Program-made: the position numbers and the translations under genes | The notes under the pieces: model-generated | Told to the model about the DNA's origin: nothing | Seen by the model: the letters and a program-made list of their open reading frames with translations, nothing else | The model's database searches: none | In this document: in pieces, positions 1-11,809 of the stretch | Numbering within the stretch: the first letter of the stretch is position 1 | How the letters are laid out: every line of letters starts with the position of its first letter | Assembly: GCA_022376515.1 (NCBI GenBank) | Contig: WTXI01000031.1 | Location: 124,001 to 188,000, forward strand | Direction of reading: 5' to 3' | Length of the DNA: 64,000 bases | Source: Lactifluus volemus | Lineage: Eukaryota; Basidiomycota; Agaricomycetes; Russulales; Russulaceae

Positions 1-239
1 GCGAGCTCCACAGAGGGCCTACATTCCTGTACCCCGGGACCGCGTCTTTGTCATAGTTACATGTTGCGGGATATAAATGCAGATTTAAAAAAAAAAAAAC
101 AGACAGCTTACAGTAGTCAGTTTATCAAGTATTCCTTTTTAGAACTAAGAATCCACTCCTTGGCCCGGGGATCCACCGGCAGTTGGGTTCTAGAAACGTC
201 AATCGTGATCAGCGCCACTTGTACTACAGACAAGGAAGG

Positions 240-760
240 GCAAGAGGAAGGGATCGACATAGGTACATAGGGCATCAAGAAAAGCCTCTGGAACGGAGCG
301 ACAGAACAGGTAAAAAGGGGAGGGTAGTGAAGGAGCTAAAAGTACGCTCATTTATCCCACTTGAAAAAGTTGAGAAAAGCGAACATCTACACCACCACAC
401 TGACGGTTCAAGTTCTCGACTTGAGGAAAACAAAGAGGATGCTGCTGAGGAGGCCGACGGAAGGTTCCATGTAGCTTGTTACTTCAATCAAAAACATGTT
501 TTGAGGCCTGTTAAAGCCGCCGGTGCGCTCATAGAACTCGGTGATCGATACTGCCGGTGTAATAGTAGCCTTGCTGAGTGGATAGGCTTGGTGATAGGTT
601 GCGCATTTCAGTTTCCGAGAGCGAGGACAGCACCATTAAAAAATCGAGCAACACACGAAACGAGGTCAACAGATCTTGCAACAGATTTACCGACTTATTA
701 ATCGCTCACGTTTTATCGAATTGTATAGTACAGTATGGTAATGTGAGGCGACTCGGGCGA
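240..760 (-). pseudogene. GOT1-like gene remnant
   Basis: Read on the minus strand, this stretch resembles pieces of a GOT1-like gene. Around 605-650 it encodes a relic of the second-exon motif (FFNGAVLALGN). Around 390-500 it encodes a relic of the third exon (SYMEPSVGLLSSILFVFLKS), matching KLRGTxCFLGGILFVFLKW in the better copies. In-frame stops and missing splice sites make it a decayed copy. The same nucleotide block, including the segment beginning near 180, recurs near 11350, 24600, 39850 and 50750. Bases 1-180 hold nothing I recognise apart from a run of A at 89-101. Confidence 0.5.
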
Positions 761-1096
761 AGGATCACGTGACATTCCCGGACTGCAAACAAACACCACC
801 TCGCAAGCCTCCTTTGTGAAACTTCTCCAGACCTCTTTTGATCACGTTCATAGAAATATATTCGTAGCAGACTATGCTCCAATTTCTAATACACAAGTCA
901 CCTCAACTGCCTTTTACAGCGTTGGTTTCTGTTTTTGGCGATTGGGTGGGGAATAAACGGATGGTTTGCTGAGCACGCTGGACTGCCGAAAAAACCGTGC
1001 GTGAAAGTATTGAAGCCGCGTTCGAACGTTCCCAAAAATTTACGTATGCACCACGATCAAGATAATATCCCCCTGTCCTTTAGCCACTGCAACATA

Positions 1097-4000
1097 CTAG
1101 GGAGTATTATCATCCTCATCGCGAGCACCCGTATCTGCACCATGATCAAGAAGGAGTTGAGCAATTTCGACATATCCGAGTCCTGATGCATGGTGCAAGG
1201 GTGTTTGGTTCTGGTTGTCTCGGGCATTCACATCGGCCCTATGCCTGAGAAGGAGCGGAACTACTTTTGCGTGGCCCTTTCTTACGGCAACATGCAATGC
1301 ACTGTCATCACACGAATTAGGACATATGGCGTGACCAAGGACTCGAGCAACTTACGAGGGTAGGGTCCGAGCTGGGCAATTCTTGTCTTGGAGATTTGGA
1401 TCTGCGCCAGATTCAAGGAGGAGTTGAGCGACTTGTACATGTCCTTCTTCGGATGCTGCATGCAACGCAGTGCAGCTATTCTCATCGCCGGAAAGATTGA
1501 CTACGACGTTTACGTCTGCGCCACACTTGAGAAGAAGCTGAGAAACTTGAAGATGTCCTGCTGAGGATGCATAATGCAACGGTGTTGTGTCATCGTTACA
1601 CCGGGTATTTACATCGGCGCCGCGATCAAGAAGAAGCTGTACGACGTCCAGGTGTCCACCATGTGATGCGGCATGTATTGAAGCGTGGCTCGATTTGATC
1701 CGAGAATTCACATCGACGCCAAGATCGAGAAGGACCCGGGCAACGTCCAGATGTCCGTTCTGCGCGGCAAAATACAAGGGGGTTACATCTTCCTTGCAGT
1801 GAGCACTCGCCTCTGCGCCATGTTCAAGAAGGAACTGCACAACATGAAGGTGTCCACCCTCTGATGCGACATGTATTGGAGTGAAGCCCGACCTCGTTCG
1901 AGAATTCACATCGACGCCAAGATCGAGAAGGACCCGGGCAACGTCCAGATGTCCGTTCTGTGCGGCACAATACAATGGGGTTTCATCTTCCTCGCTGCGA
2001 GCACTCGCCTCTGCGCCATGTTCAAGAAGGAACTGCACAACATGAAGGTGTCCACCATTTGATGCGGCATGTATTGGTGTGTGGTTCGACTTCGTTCGAG
2101 ATTTCACATCGACGCCAAGATCGAGAAGGACCCGGGCAACGTCCAGGTGTCCGTTCTGCGCGGCAAGAAGCAAGGGGGTTTCGCCGACCTTGTTGCGAGC
2201 ACTCGCCTCTGCGCCATGTTCAAGAAGGAACTGCACAACATGAAGGTGTCCACCATCTGATGCAGCATTGATTGGAGTCCACTCTGACTTCGTTCGAGAA
2301 TTCACATCGACGCCAAGATCGAGAAGGACCCGGGCAACGTCCAGATGTCCCTCCAGCGCGGCAAAATACAAGGGGGTTTCATCTTCCTTGGTGCGAACAC
2401 TCGCCTCTGCGCCATGTTCAAGAAGGAACTGCACAACATGAAGGTGTCCACACCCTGATGCGACATGGATTGGAGTGAAGCCCGACTTCGTTCGAGAATT
2501 CACATTGACGCCAAGATCGAGAAGGACCCGGGCAACGTCCAGATGTCCCTTTAGCGCGGCACAATACAAGGGGGTTACATCTTCCTTGCAGTGAGCACTC
2601 GCCTCTGCGCCACGTTCAAGAAGGAACTGCACAACATGAAGGTGTCCACCCTCTGATGCGGCATGTATTGGAGTGCAGTCCGACTTCGTTCGAGAATTCA
2701 CATCGACGCCAAGATCAAGAAGGACCCGGGCAACGTCCAGATGTCCCTCCAGCGTGGCACAATACAAGGGGGTTTCGCCGACCATGTTGCGAGCACTCGC
2801 CTCTGCGCCATGTTCAAGAAGGAACTGCACAACATGAAGGTGTCCACCATGTGATGCGGCATGGATTGGAGTCCACTCCGACTTCGTTCGAGAATTCACA
2901 TCGACGCCAAGATCGAGAAGGACCCGGGCAACGTCCAGATGTCCCTTCAGCACGGCAAAGAGCAAGGGGTCTTCGCCGTCCTTGCTGCGAGCACTCGCCT
3001 CTGCGCCATGTTCAAGAAGGAACTGCACAACATGAAGGTGTCCACCCTCTGATGCGGCATGTATTGGAGTGAAGCCCGACTCCGTTCGAGATTTCACATC
3101 GACGCCAAAATCGAGAAGGACCCGGGCAACGTCCAGATGTCCCTCCAGCGCGGCAAAATACAAGGGGGTTTCATCTTCCTTGGTGCGAGCACTCGCCTCT
3201 GCGCCATGTTCAAGAAGGAACTGCACAACATGAAGGTGTCCACCATTTGATGCGGCATGTATTGGAGTGTGGTTCGACTCCGTTCGAGAATTCACATCGA
3301 CGCCAAGATCGAGAAGGACCCGGGCAACGTCCAGATGTCCGTTCAGCGCGGCAAAATACAAGGGGGTTTCATCATCCTTGCTGCGAGCACCCGCCTCTGC
3401 GCCGCTTTCAAGGAGAAGCCGTACAATGTCAAGGTGTCCAGATTCTGATGTAAAATGTATTGCGGCCCGGTTCGAATTGTCACGAGCATCCCCGTCTGCG
3501 CCGCTATCAAGAAGGAGCTTTACAATACCCGGGTGTCCACATTTCGACGCAAAATGGATTGGAGTCCGGTTTAAATTGTTCCTAGAATCCACGTCTGCTC
3601 CATGATCGAGAAGGATTCTGACAGCATCAAAATGTCCATGGGATGCTGCTTCATGCAATGGGGTCGAGTCGTTGTCATCCCGGGAATTTTCTGCATCGCT
3701 TATCCTGGAATTCACGTCTGCCCCATGATCCAGAAGGATTTGGGCAACATCAAGACATCCCTTGGACATTGCCATATCCAAGGGCGTAACGTTGTACTTT
3801 CCGGGAGCATTTGGGTCTGCGCCACGATCAAGAAGGAGTTGTATAACTTCCATGTTCCTAGATAGTGGTACAACGTGTGTTCGAGCCCATATGGAATTCT
3901 CGAGGGGACTTGTGTCTGCAAAGACGCGGCTAGCAAGGTCTGTGGCAACACGTTTAAGATCATCATTTATCGCCGCATAGTCACAGTCCTGAGGACACAG

Positions 4001-7000
4001 ATAGAGCTGACAATCCGGATGGATCCGAGCGGCGTCTTTCTGATATTGTTTCCACAACCTGTCAATATCACTATCGTCGCCCCTACATGAGCATAGGAGA
4101 GTGTATATATGCATGGGAAATTTACCTTTCTTCATCCTGTGACACCATGTGCAAAGGAGTCTGGTTGTTCACATTGACATCCGATTCTAAATCGAGTAGA
4201 GCCCTAACAAGACCCCCTTCTAGCTTAAGTGACGCATAGTGCAAAGGAGTTGCGTTAATTTTGTTGCATCGGGCATTGGCATTTGCACCATGATCGAGAA
4301 GGAGCCGAGCAATGTCCGGATTTCCAAAAACCGTTGCTATGTGTAATGGAGAGACGCCTTCGTGCTGGTGATCCGGATCTATACCACGTTTGAGAAGGAG
4401 CTCAGCAACATCTTGCTGGTCCTTCATCGCAGCTCTGTATAAAAGATAGTATGAAGGAGTATCTGTGATGACAGCGCCATGATCAAGAAGGCACTGAACA
4501 ACTTTTAGATGTCGTTCTAGCAATGCAAAGTACAACGGAGTGCGGTCGAAATTGCTCCTGGAATTGATATCGGAACCACGGATAAGAAGAGTTTGGACAA
4601 CTTCTACATGTCCTCGTGCAGACGCGAGATGGAGTGGAGTGAGGCCCTTCACATCCCGGTCATTTGCGGCGGCCCCGTACTGAAGCAGAATTCCTGTGAC
4701 TTTGGTGTGTCCCCTTATAGAAGCCATACATAATGGAGTGCGATCGTCAGAGGGGCGTCGAGCGTTTACGTCTTGAGAGCATTCGACAATCAGAAACTCT
4801 ACTGCAACACACAGGCCGTAGAGTGCCGCAAAATGTAGTGGAGTTCCTGGGGGCTCTGATGGTCTTTCCGGACGCCTCCAGGATGGAGAAGGATCTGGAT
4901 TAAATAGCCAGATCCAAACCTTAAAGTGCGGCTTTCTTGGGTCGAAGAGAAGTTTGGTGCCATCTATAATGGTCGGTGATCCGTCGTCAAACCGGGCATG
5001 GTGAACCCAGTACTGCGCTGCATATTCTGCGAGAGGAAACTGCTTTAGGCTCTCCTCCGCGACGCCGGTTTCATCCAGGTGGTGCAGAGTACCGAGGCAG
5101 GCTTGGGCGACCATCGTGTGAGCAGGAATATTAAGCACACGAAAACGGGAAATGGTAGGTCTTTGCACCTCGAGGCGGCTCGACATCAAAAATTCCTTCA
5201 CAGAAAAATGTGAAAACTGGACTTCTTCAGAACCCTTAACGACGGCGATGAGACTTGAGCATGTAGAGAGCAGGGCCTGTATTGGGTCTTCCGGGCGGCA
5301 ATCTTCGACAAGCGTGGGAATGCGTCCGGCCTCGAAGTCCATAGCAAGAATTTCTGCAAGTTCTTTGATGTGAAGCGGACGGGATGCCACCGCTATGCAC
5401 TGAAAGACACGGTGCGCATACTCCCACCTTTCCTCCTCGATATCGAGCAACGAACGTTCGTACGTCGCATCCAGAGTCTTTGGTAATTTGTCCAGAGCAT
5501 CCCGGATGCCCACCGGGAGGCAGCGGCGGATCAAGTCAATCTGACACGAAACCCACTTAAACCTGGATAATATGCATCAGTGCACATCCGTGAGTCTTGT
5601 GGTGCCTATCCCTTACATTCCGTTAGCCTTTCCCGAGAGTTTCTGGATCACTAGCTCCTTGTCCTGCGCTTTCCAATTTCCCATCTTCCTGTCTGAGTTA
5701 ACGACAGACGTGATGTACTTCTCGATGTCTTGCCTTTGTCCCGTCTCGTCGTGAATGGTGACAGAATGGGACTTCAACCGATCGAGGACAGTTTCAATGT
5801 CGGCCTCAGGGCGAGAAGTGACGCATATACGTAAATTCGGAAGTTGACAATCAACAAGCTCTTCAACAAGCTCGAGGACGTTTTCCCGGGGAGGTCGTGT
5901 ACCAGCGGCGTTCGGACACTCGTCAAGAGCATCTAGAATAATGTAAATTGGATGGTTTCCAGCACATTGGAGAATGCTCTTTAGACATTGCGTAAGTGCA
6001 GATTCACTGGGTTCTTCTAAGCCATCACGATGGTCCGAATAGAAACTTTGAAGAATTTCGGCATAGTCGATGGACTGGTCACAAAGTTGGACAAGGAGCG
6101 AGGACAGTAATCCCCGGCGCTGCTTCTTTTTGTCGTCTCTAAAATCGCAGTAAAAGAACGCTAGTGAGGCCAACCCAGACTTGCGCATGTGGTCGATGAT
6201 CCTCGAACTTGCCAATGAAATCAACCTGAGCTTCTTCAATACCATAAAATACTGAAAATGTTGCGTACCAGAGAATGGTCTTTCCAGTGCCGGCTACAAA
6301 AGCAGAGGTCGTCAATCACAGTATGTAGGTTTAACAGTAATAAACCCTGACGATTTCCACGAAGCCACAAAAGGCAACCAGACTGCTTCCAATCAGCAAA
6401 AATGCCAGTGTCGCAAATGAACCACATCGCGGTCCCATCAAGGTGATTATCGCGTGCAATGTTGTGGTTTTTCGACGGATCTGGTGGGGAGAGCCAAGCC
6501 CAAAGGTCTTTCCGCAACCGTTCACCTGGGCAGGCAATTTCAGTGCACCTGATCAACGATGACGAGATTAGGGGATAACAAACACTTTTCTTTGTTCGTT
6601 TGACTTGTCATTTCCTGTAATTTGTCTGACGCCGATTTATATAAACTGGTCTCTGCTCCCTGGAACAGACATACCTAGAACCTGTCCCGTATTACTGTCA
6701 CTTTGGTTTCTCATTTCCCGTAATTTTTCTGGCACCGATTTATATAAACTGGTCTTTGCTCCCTGGAACAGACATACCTAGAACCTGTTCCATACTGTCA
6801 CCCAACGCCTTACCATCTAAAGGTGTTGGCGTTCATTACGGACAAAGTGAAGAACAAAATAATGATTTACTCACCATCCATGACTGTATTCACATTCCGC
6901 ACAAGAAGGTAGACGACCTCGAGGGTCTGAGCCGCAGTAGCTCGAACTTCATCATCAGTCAGTCTACTGAGCTTCTGCAGCACAGCCTCGACCTCATTAT

Positions 7001-7771
7001 CTCCCAATAGCTTCATGCCAAATTTCTCTGCGTTGCCTTGAGCTAAGCGACCTATTAAGAGGAATCGACTTACTCAGTGGCCCTTGTTTCATCTCTTTGG
7101 TAGCAACAGCAAGGATAGATAGCAGTTCGACCATAATCATGACGATCATCTTTTTCATGACCGGGGTAAGCGGGATTTTGGTATAGATATCAAGGCGTTG
7201 GACGAAGTTGCCGATGGACTCAAACAAGTTGAGGAGAGCATCGTAGCTTGCATTGACGTCCTTCACATTCTGAGATCTAGGTGTCACGAGGACATGCGCC
7301 TAGAGAGTAAGGAAGACACATACTGTGAGGAGGATACCGATTGCGGAAAATAACAACTTGACAGGTGGGAAGGACTATAGAATAGGGATCAGGTATTAAG
7401 AATACAGAAAGGACCAACGCGTTCGGGCATACCACCGAAGCAGCCCCATGTCCAACTTGAGCAGCTCCTCCACCCAGGACACTAGAAGCTGTAACGATGG
7501 TATGCAGCACATGAACAGCTCGTCTGATCGACTTGATCATCTTGGGATGACGATCGCGTTCTAAGAATTTGCGGAAGGCTTGTGCCCGCTCTTCAAGAAC
7601 TTGAGTGATGGATTCAACAGTGTCGCATGATCCCAGCTCAAGGGCGACTTGATTCTCAATAAGGCTTGTCCCGACCTTGGTTTCATACTGTTTAATGGCA
7701 TCACCCAAAAGTGACTGTAATCTCTGTGACTCCAAGTCAGAAGAGCCACTGATACCATGAGTTGAAGACAT
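1097..7771 (-). CDS. NLR-1: Goodbye-NACHT-ankyrin STAND protein
   Basis: A predicted intracellular STAND/NLR sensor of 1970 aa. The model has ten exons: 7771-7433, 7374-7324, 7269-7074, 7027-6871, 6548-6352, 6293-6269, 6207-5617, 5562-4126, 4070-1356 and 1301-1097. All have GT-AG borders and the total is divisible by three. The start MSSTHG is chosen because NLR-5 has the same start and its upstream frame does not stay in register. Residues 1 to about 190 match the fungal STAND Goodbye domain (DVNASYDALLNLFESIGNF). The P-loop is PGTGKT near residue 315, Walker B is YIILDALDECP, and the sensor-like motif is RICVTSRPEAD. Ankyrin repeats follow: about 7 in exon 8, 25 in exon 9 and 2 in exon 10. 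The last exon ends at a TAG within a repeat that continues in NLR-5. Domain identities are certain by family resemblance; the exact small-exon borders and the ligand are inference. Confidence 0.9.
1640..3440 (-). repeat. 198-bp higher-order ankyrin repeat, about nine copies
   Basis: Nine near-identical 198-bp units lie head to tail inside exon 9 of NLR-1, with landmarks repeating exactly every 198 bp (for example 2069, 2267, 2465, 2663, 2861, 3059, 3257). Each unit encodes two 33-residue ankyrin repeats. The first has the frame TPLYxAAxxGHLDVARVLLD and the second TPIHAASxGGHLHVVQFLLE. Most residues are invariant between copies. A few positions vary: the two residues before TPIH (NH, GF, EW, DC, SH) and the residue after AAS (N, E, H, D, G). 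NLR-5 has only a few diverged units at the matching place. Confidence 0.95.
6620..6810 (-). repeat. About 103-bp tandem duplication inside an NLR-1 intron
   Basis: Two similar segments containing CCGATTTATATAAACTGGTC and CTCCCTGGAACAGACATACC begin near 6631 and 6734. They lie within the 322-nt intron between exons 4 and 5. The matching intron of NLR-5 (56397-56621) has only one copy and is 225 nt. The corresponding introns in NLR-2 to NLR-4 are only about 58 nt. Confidence 0.8.
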
Positions 7772-9282
7772 GTAGGCGGGAAAAGAGGAGCGACTAGTTA
7801 TTAGGTGTGGGGACGTGAAAGCAGGGTAGAGAGTTGTTATGGCGAGGGAACGAACTGACGTAGGAAGTCGCCCCAATTCTTATCAAACACAAAGACAGGC
7901 ACTAGCCACTTTTCCATGTCAACCAACAGAGTACAAGTACTGCTGTGCTAGAGAGACGACAAACAATGCGATATTCGATTAAGGTGTGATGACGTAAATA
8001 TGACAACTTCCGGGCCCTTGGCGCAAAGGCTCCATGGCACGCCACGTCGCGAGGATCACCCATTACAAGCAGAAGGGTCACCCATTACAGTACAGCCTTA
8101 TGACCGTACTATACTTCGAATGGGGGCGGAGGACATTGTTCTTACCACCACAACATCATGGGATTGCTCATGAAATTGATTGCCAAACAGTGTGTTCCCT
8201 GCTTCCATCATGATGATCATTGATGTTCATCACTCAACGTCAATCACTGGTTTTCTGAAACATGTGCCCTCGCGCCTTTATCTGGGATCTGCCGCCCACT
8301 CGTTCCCGAGCTTCCCCTTGTATGCCTAAGCCCCCAAAGCCCATCTTATCCTCTAAGAATGCACCCACGATGTTACGGTGTTCCTTCACCTCCCCCGTGC
8401 AGCGATGAAAGGTCACGCTCCATCCGACCCAGCCTAGCGCTTATTGTACAACGTCAATCACGCTCATCGACTCATTTACACATCTGTTGACGAGTGACAA
8501 GTGGCTGCGACGTGATCAGGGCGACGGTGATCGGTGTGCATGATGCGACATATAGAGACTAATTTGATAATGCTGCAGTGCCTCCTTAGAATGGCCGTTA
8601 CTCGGATGATGCAGTCGTCGTTGATGATGTGCCCAAGGGGGTTGAAGGTGTGAAGGAAACATGAGTCGTACCACGACGAGATGCTAAGTGGAAGATGATC
8701 TACACTTGGTGTGGAGGTGGGATAAGCACGCAAAAAAATAACTGGGAAGGAGGATTTGGAAGTGTATTTTTGTTTTCTTTGACAGAACTGGAAAAGTCGA
8801 CATCTAGACTCACGGACTTGAATGCTACTGACCAATGTGAGGGCAATCTCGGGCACCGTAACACGCGCGATGAGTCTAAGATGATTGGCTCTCAATCAGC
8901 CCAGGACCCAGGTGAATGCGCCTAATGTGAAAACAAGGGATGGCCCAATTAGTCAACAAGTTGTCTAATTTGAGACTCCGTTCGAAAATCAGACTTGGTA
9001 CTGAACGCTGAGCTGAGCGTTCACTCAATAAAGGCTAACTCTCCATTATAATAACGATATCGCTGTCCTCTAGCTCCATGAATGAGCACCCCCGCTCTCC
9101 CGTCGTCATGAATCGTGATGGATGTACAGCCTCTATGACCGACTAACAAAATCTCAACAAGCGTTTCTACATGCCGACAACGTGTGACGTCCTTCTTGGC
9201 CCGTCATGACTCCGAGTCCTCACCGCTCAGCCATGGTGGAGGCTTATCTTCACATGGTCCGTAGACACTTCCCGGGGAGCGC
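7772..9282. other. Spacer without a confident gene
   Basis: This 1.5-kb spacer lies upstream of NLR-1. It is related at the nucleotide level to 25000-25800 and, in part (near 8080), to 57870-57915, so it is an old duplicated block. One minus-strand open frame at 8476-8895 (139 codons) includes the phrase HTFNPLGHIINDDC. Related phrases occur on the minus strand at 25384-25716 (HTFNPLGHIISDEC) and, more distantly, at 24186-24494 (LDLLGHTLWINDIM). I do not recognise a protein family, and the conservation may be only that of duplicated DNA. Confidence 0.4.
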
Positions 9283-10200
9283 CTACCATGCGTCGAGAGG
9301 CGGTGTACAGGGTCTCAATGGACCACAAAATATATTCAGATAGCAGTACGTTTTATGCCACGTCAGAGTCTTCGCGTTCTGAGATGACAGCTTGTTGCTA
9401 GATCTGCCAAACAAGAGGAACTGAAGGAAGAGAGAAGTCGTGCAGGCCGATCGATGAAGGAGATGGTCTTTGAGGAGACGCGGCTTACGGCGGGGCGTGG
9501 GTGGGGGCTCGATCGAAGGCCGAAACCTACGAGATTTTGAGAAGGAGAACATCAAGAGTTGACTTCTGATAGAAAACACATTGTGAACAAAGACTATCTC
9601 TTTTTGTCGCCATGAGCAGACCTCCGAGTCGTCACAATTTGATTCAGGCCAACCGCGCCCAAATGCGCTGTCAAAGTACAAATGCCAGTGGCACAAGGTG
9701 TATTCTCTCCAAAAGTGATTCAGCACCTGAATAAGATAACAAAGAAGTGGTATGGCAAGTGCGAGATATGTAGAGGAAATTGTGAGGGGAAGTAACCTAG
9801 AGCGCAGAAGTATCGTAGCTAATCGAATGGGAGCGACAGAACAGGTGAGGAGGGGGCAGGATGGAGATACGGCCAGAAAAGCGCATACGCACCCAGAAAG
9901 ATCGAGAAACCCGAACATCTCCACGAACACGCCGATGGCTTGCCACTTGAGAAAGACGAGGAGGATGGCTCCGAAGAACCAGGCGGTCCCACGTAGCTTG
10001 TTCTTCCGCGCGAAAACGTAAAATGTCTTTGTGGGTCGGTGATGAGGAAGGGACCTCCGAGGAATAGGATCTGGTGCGTGTGTATCGAGGGAGTGATCAA
10101 TAATAATGAGACTCAGCTAGCCTGAGAGTGGAGAGATTTCCGAGGGCGAGGAGAGCACCGGCGTCAATCAAAGAGGAGCATGACGCCGAGCAGCTCAGCT
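9283..10200 (-). pseudogene. GOT1-like gene copy, truncated and frameshifted
   Basis: Reading down the minus strand, a damaged exon 2 (MLLFD then a stop, near 10170) is followed by a third-exon region. That region starts ILFLGGPFL near 10070 and continues as the ARKNKLRG and FLKWQAIGVFVEMFGFLDLSG equivalents. One A is missing from the run after the PQ codons compared with the copies at 13.6, 27.6 and 42.1 kb, which shifts the frame. Exon 1 is absent. Below about 9900 an open frame of 215 codons runs to 9283. It joins the GOT1-like core to the spacer block seen after the other copies, and I regard this as chance read-through. Confidence 0.65.
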
Positions 10201-10379
10201 CAGCACAAGCGCCTTGAGCGCTCGCTTGATCAACCGAACATCGCCACCCTTCTGGGTGACCCCGCGATCGTCAGCTGATGCTCTGAGCACACCTTCAGAG
10301 CTTAGGCAATTCCGATCCTTCTCCTTACAGGGAGGATCAGTACTATAGGGGTAAAATTGGGCCGATGAACGCACATCTT

Positions 10380-11120
10380 TGCACCTAAAACAAGACAGTT
10401 CGAATACCTCTGACGGCATGTCGACGGTTAGCCATTTGGAAGTCGAAAATGGGGCCCACGCATAGCTTGAACCTGCGCGAAATTTGAAACGTCATTCGTA
10501 GGTCAGAGTGAGGAAGGTGCATTTACTCGTTGAAGCTGTAGCCGATATCAGCTAGCAGGACAGAAGATATCCAGCACATCAAAGACATCGGAAAAGACTG
10601 TTGACGGGGTATGCAGTGGAAGGTTTCTGTGGAGGTGATGACCGAAGAATACGTTTCGGGCGTTCGGGTCATGGCCCGCTTCAGCCGAGTTCGTCTATTT
10701 CACACAACCACGGACTTCGACTCATCCCCCTACTTCTCGACCAGCATCAGTCAAGGGTGACCCACCAAATTCGCTCCGCTCAAGATGCCCTTCATAGTGG
10801 TCTTTGCACAAATTCGTATGTCCGCGGGCTTGGCCATGCTCATCCCTGATCCGTCGTATGCCCTCCAGCAATACGAATGAAGCTCTCTTCCCACTGGCAG
10901 CAATCTCGCATGTAGCCCTGTAAGGCACCCCAGCTCCAAACAACGCTACCTTCGGCCTCGATGTTCTTCTCAGTTGACACATTCCGCATTGCTATGCTTG
11001 CAATGCTCATAGTACGTACAGTGTCCCATACTTATTACTAGTCCATCGTAGCTCTCTGAGATTCTCGCGCCTGGAACTTCCCATAGCTTCTTTCGTCTGC
11101 GCAAGAATCACGAAACTTCA
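10380..11120 (-). pseudogene. Highly diverged GOT1-like remnants
   Basis: Two weak relics are visible. Near 10400-10500 the minus strand reads ISRRFKLCVGPIFDFQMAN, which aligns with ARxNKLRGTxCFxGGI of better copies. Near 11030-11110 it reads a second version of the same exon start, ahead of a segment matching KLRGVPGSNISESYDG at 23.4 kb. Stops are frequent. The block is duplicated at 38890-39660. Confidence 0.45.
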
Positions 11121-11391
11121 TGTGAGCGATCATATCCTCCAACCCCCGCCTCCAGCGACGGAGAAAATACATACAATTGATGTTCTCTTCAGCATTCGAT
11201 GTTCATGCGAACGTACAACATCCCATGCACACAGCGCTCGACTAATGCTCATCCAATGTGCCGACATTTGTGACGCCGGTTCTGCCCACAGATCCAGTGT
11301 GACCGCGTTCGAACACTAAGAATCCAAGCTCCACCTTGACCCGACGATCCGAATGCTACTGGCAGATGGGTCCTAGAAACGTGGGTCGTAC

Positions 11392-11760
11392 TCAGCGCCG
11401 CTGGTACAGACAAGGGATCGACAGAGGTACATAGGGCGTCAAGAAAGCCGCTGGAACGCCGCGGAGTGACCGAACAGGTAAGGAGGGGAGGACAGCGAAG
11501 CAGCCAAAAGCACGCTCGCGCCTGAAAAGGTTGAGAAAAACGGACATCAACACCAGCACAGTGATGGCTGTCGACTTGAGGAAAGCAAAGAGGATGCTGC
11601 CGAGGAGGCAGACGATTCCATGTAGCTTGTTACTCCGAGCGACAATGGAAGATGTGTTTTGTAGGCTGATAAGGCCACTGAGGAAGAGGATCTGGTGCAC
11701 GCATCGAGTCAGTTTCACAATAGTAATAGCCATGGCTGAATGATATCTGTCTATCCAATT
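11392..11760 (-). pseudogene. GOT1-like third-exon relic
   Basis: A minus-strand open stretch reads HQILFLSGLISLQN, then ARSNKLHGIVCLLGSILFAF and FLNLFR. This follows the order of the GOT1 core (ILFLGGLFLIIGPQK, ARxNKLRG, FLNLFG). No matching exon 1 or exon 2 is joined to it. Equivalent relics lie at 24600-24990, 39900-40230 and 50720-51075. Confidence 0.6.
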
Positions 11761-11809
11761 ATCACTCGGTAAGGTCATTCCTGTGCCAATAATATCCATT
11801 ACGCCCAAT

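Noticed and set aside
85..105. A-run near the left edge as a retroposon poly(A) tail.
   Set aside because: It is a single short run with no target duplication or element body.
1640..3440. Regularly spaced repeats as a CRISPR-like array.
   Set aside because: The units are contiguous 198-bp coding repeats without spacers, inside an ankyrin ORF of a eukaryote.
1587..3605. Many plus-strand open frames of 63-138 codons across the NLR-1 repeat region.
   Set aside because: They are antisense shadows of the 198-bp ankyrin repeats, each copy giving the same frame, and they have no features of their own.
7028..7073. A 31-nt intron using the first AG (CTTAG) before exon 4.
   Set aside because: It would be unusually short, and NLR-2 to NLR-4 only have the later GCAG acceptor, which gives a 46-nt intron and the same frame.
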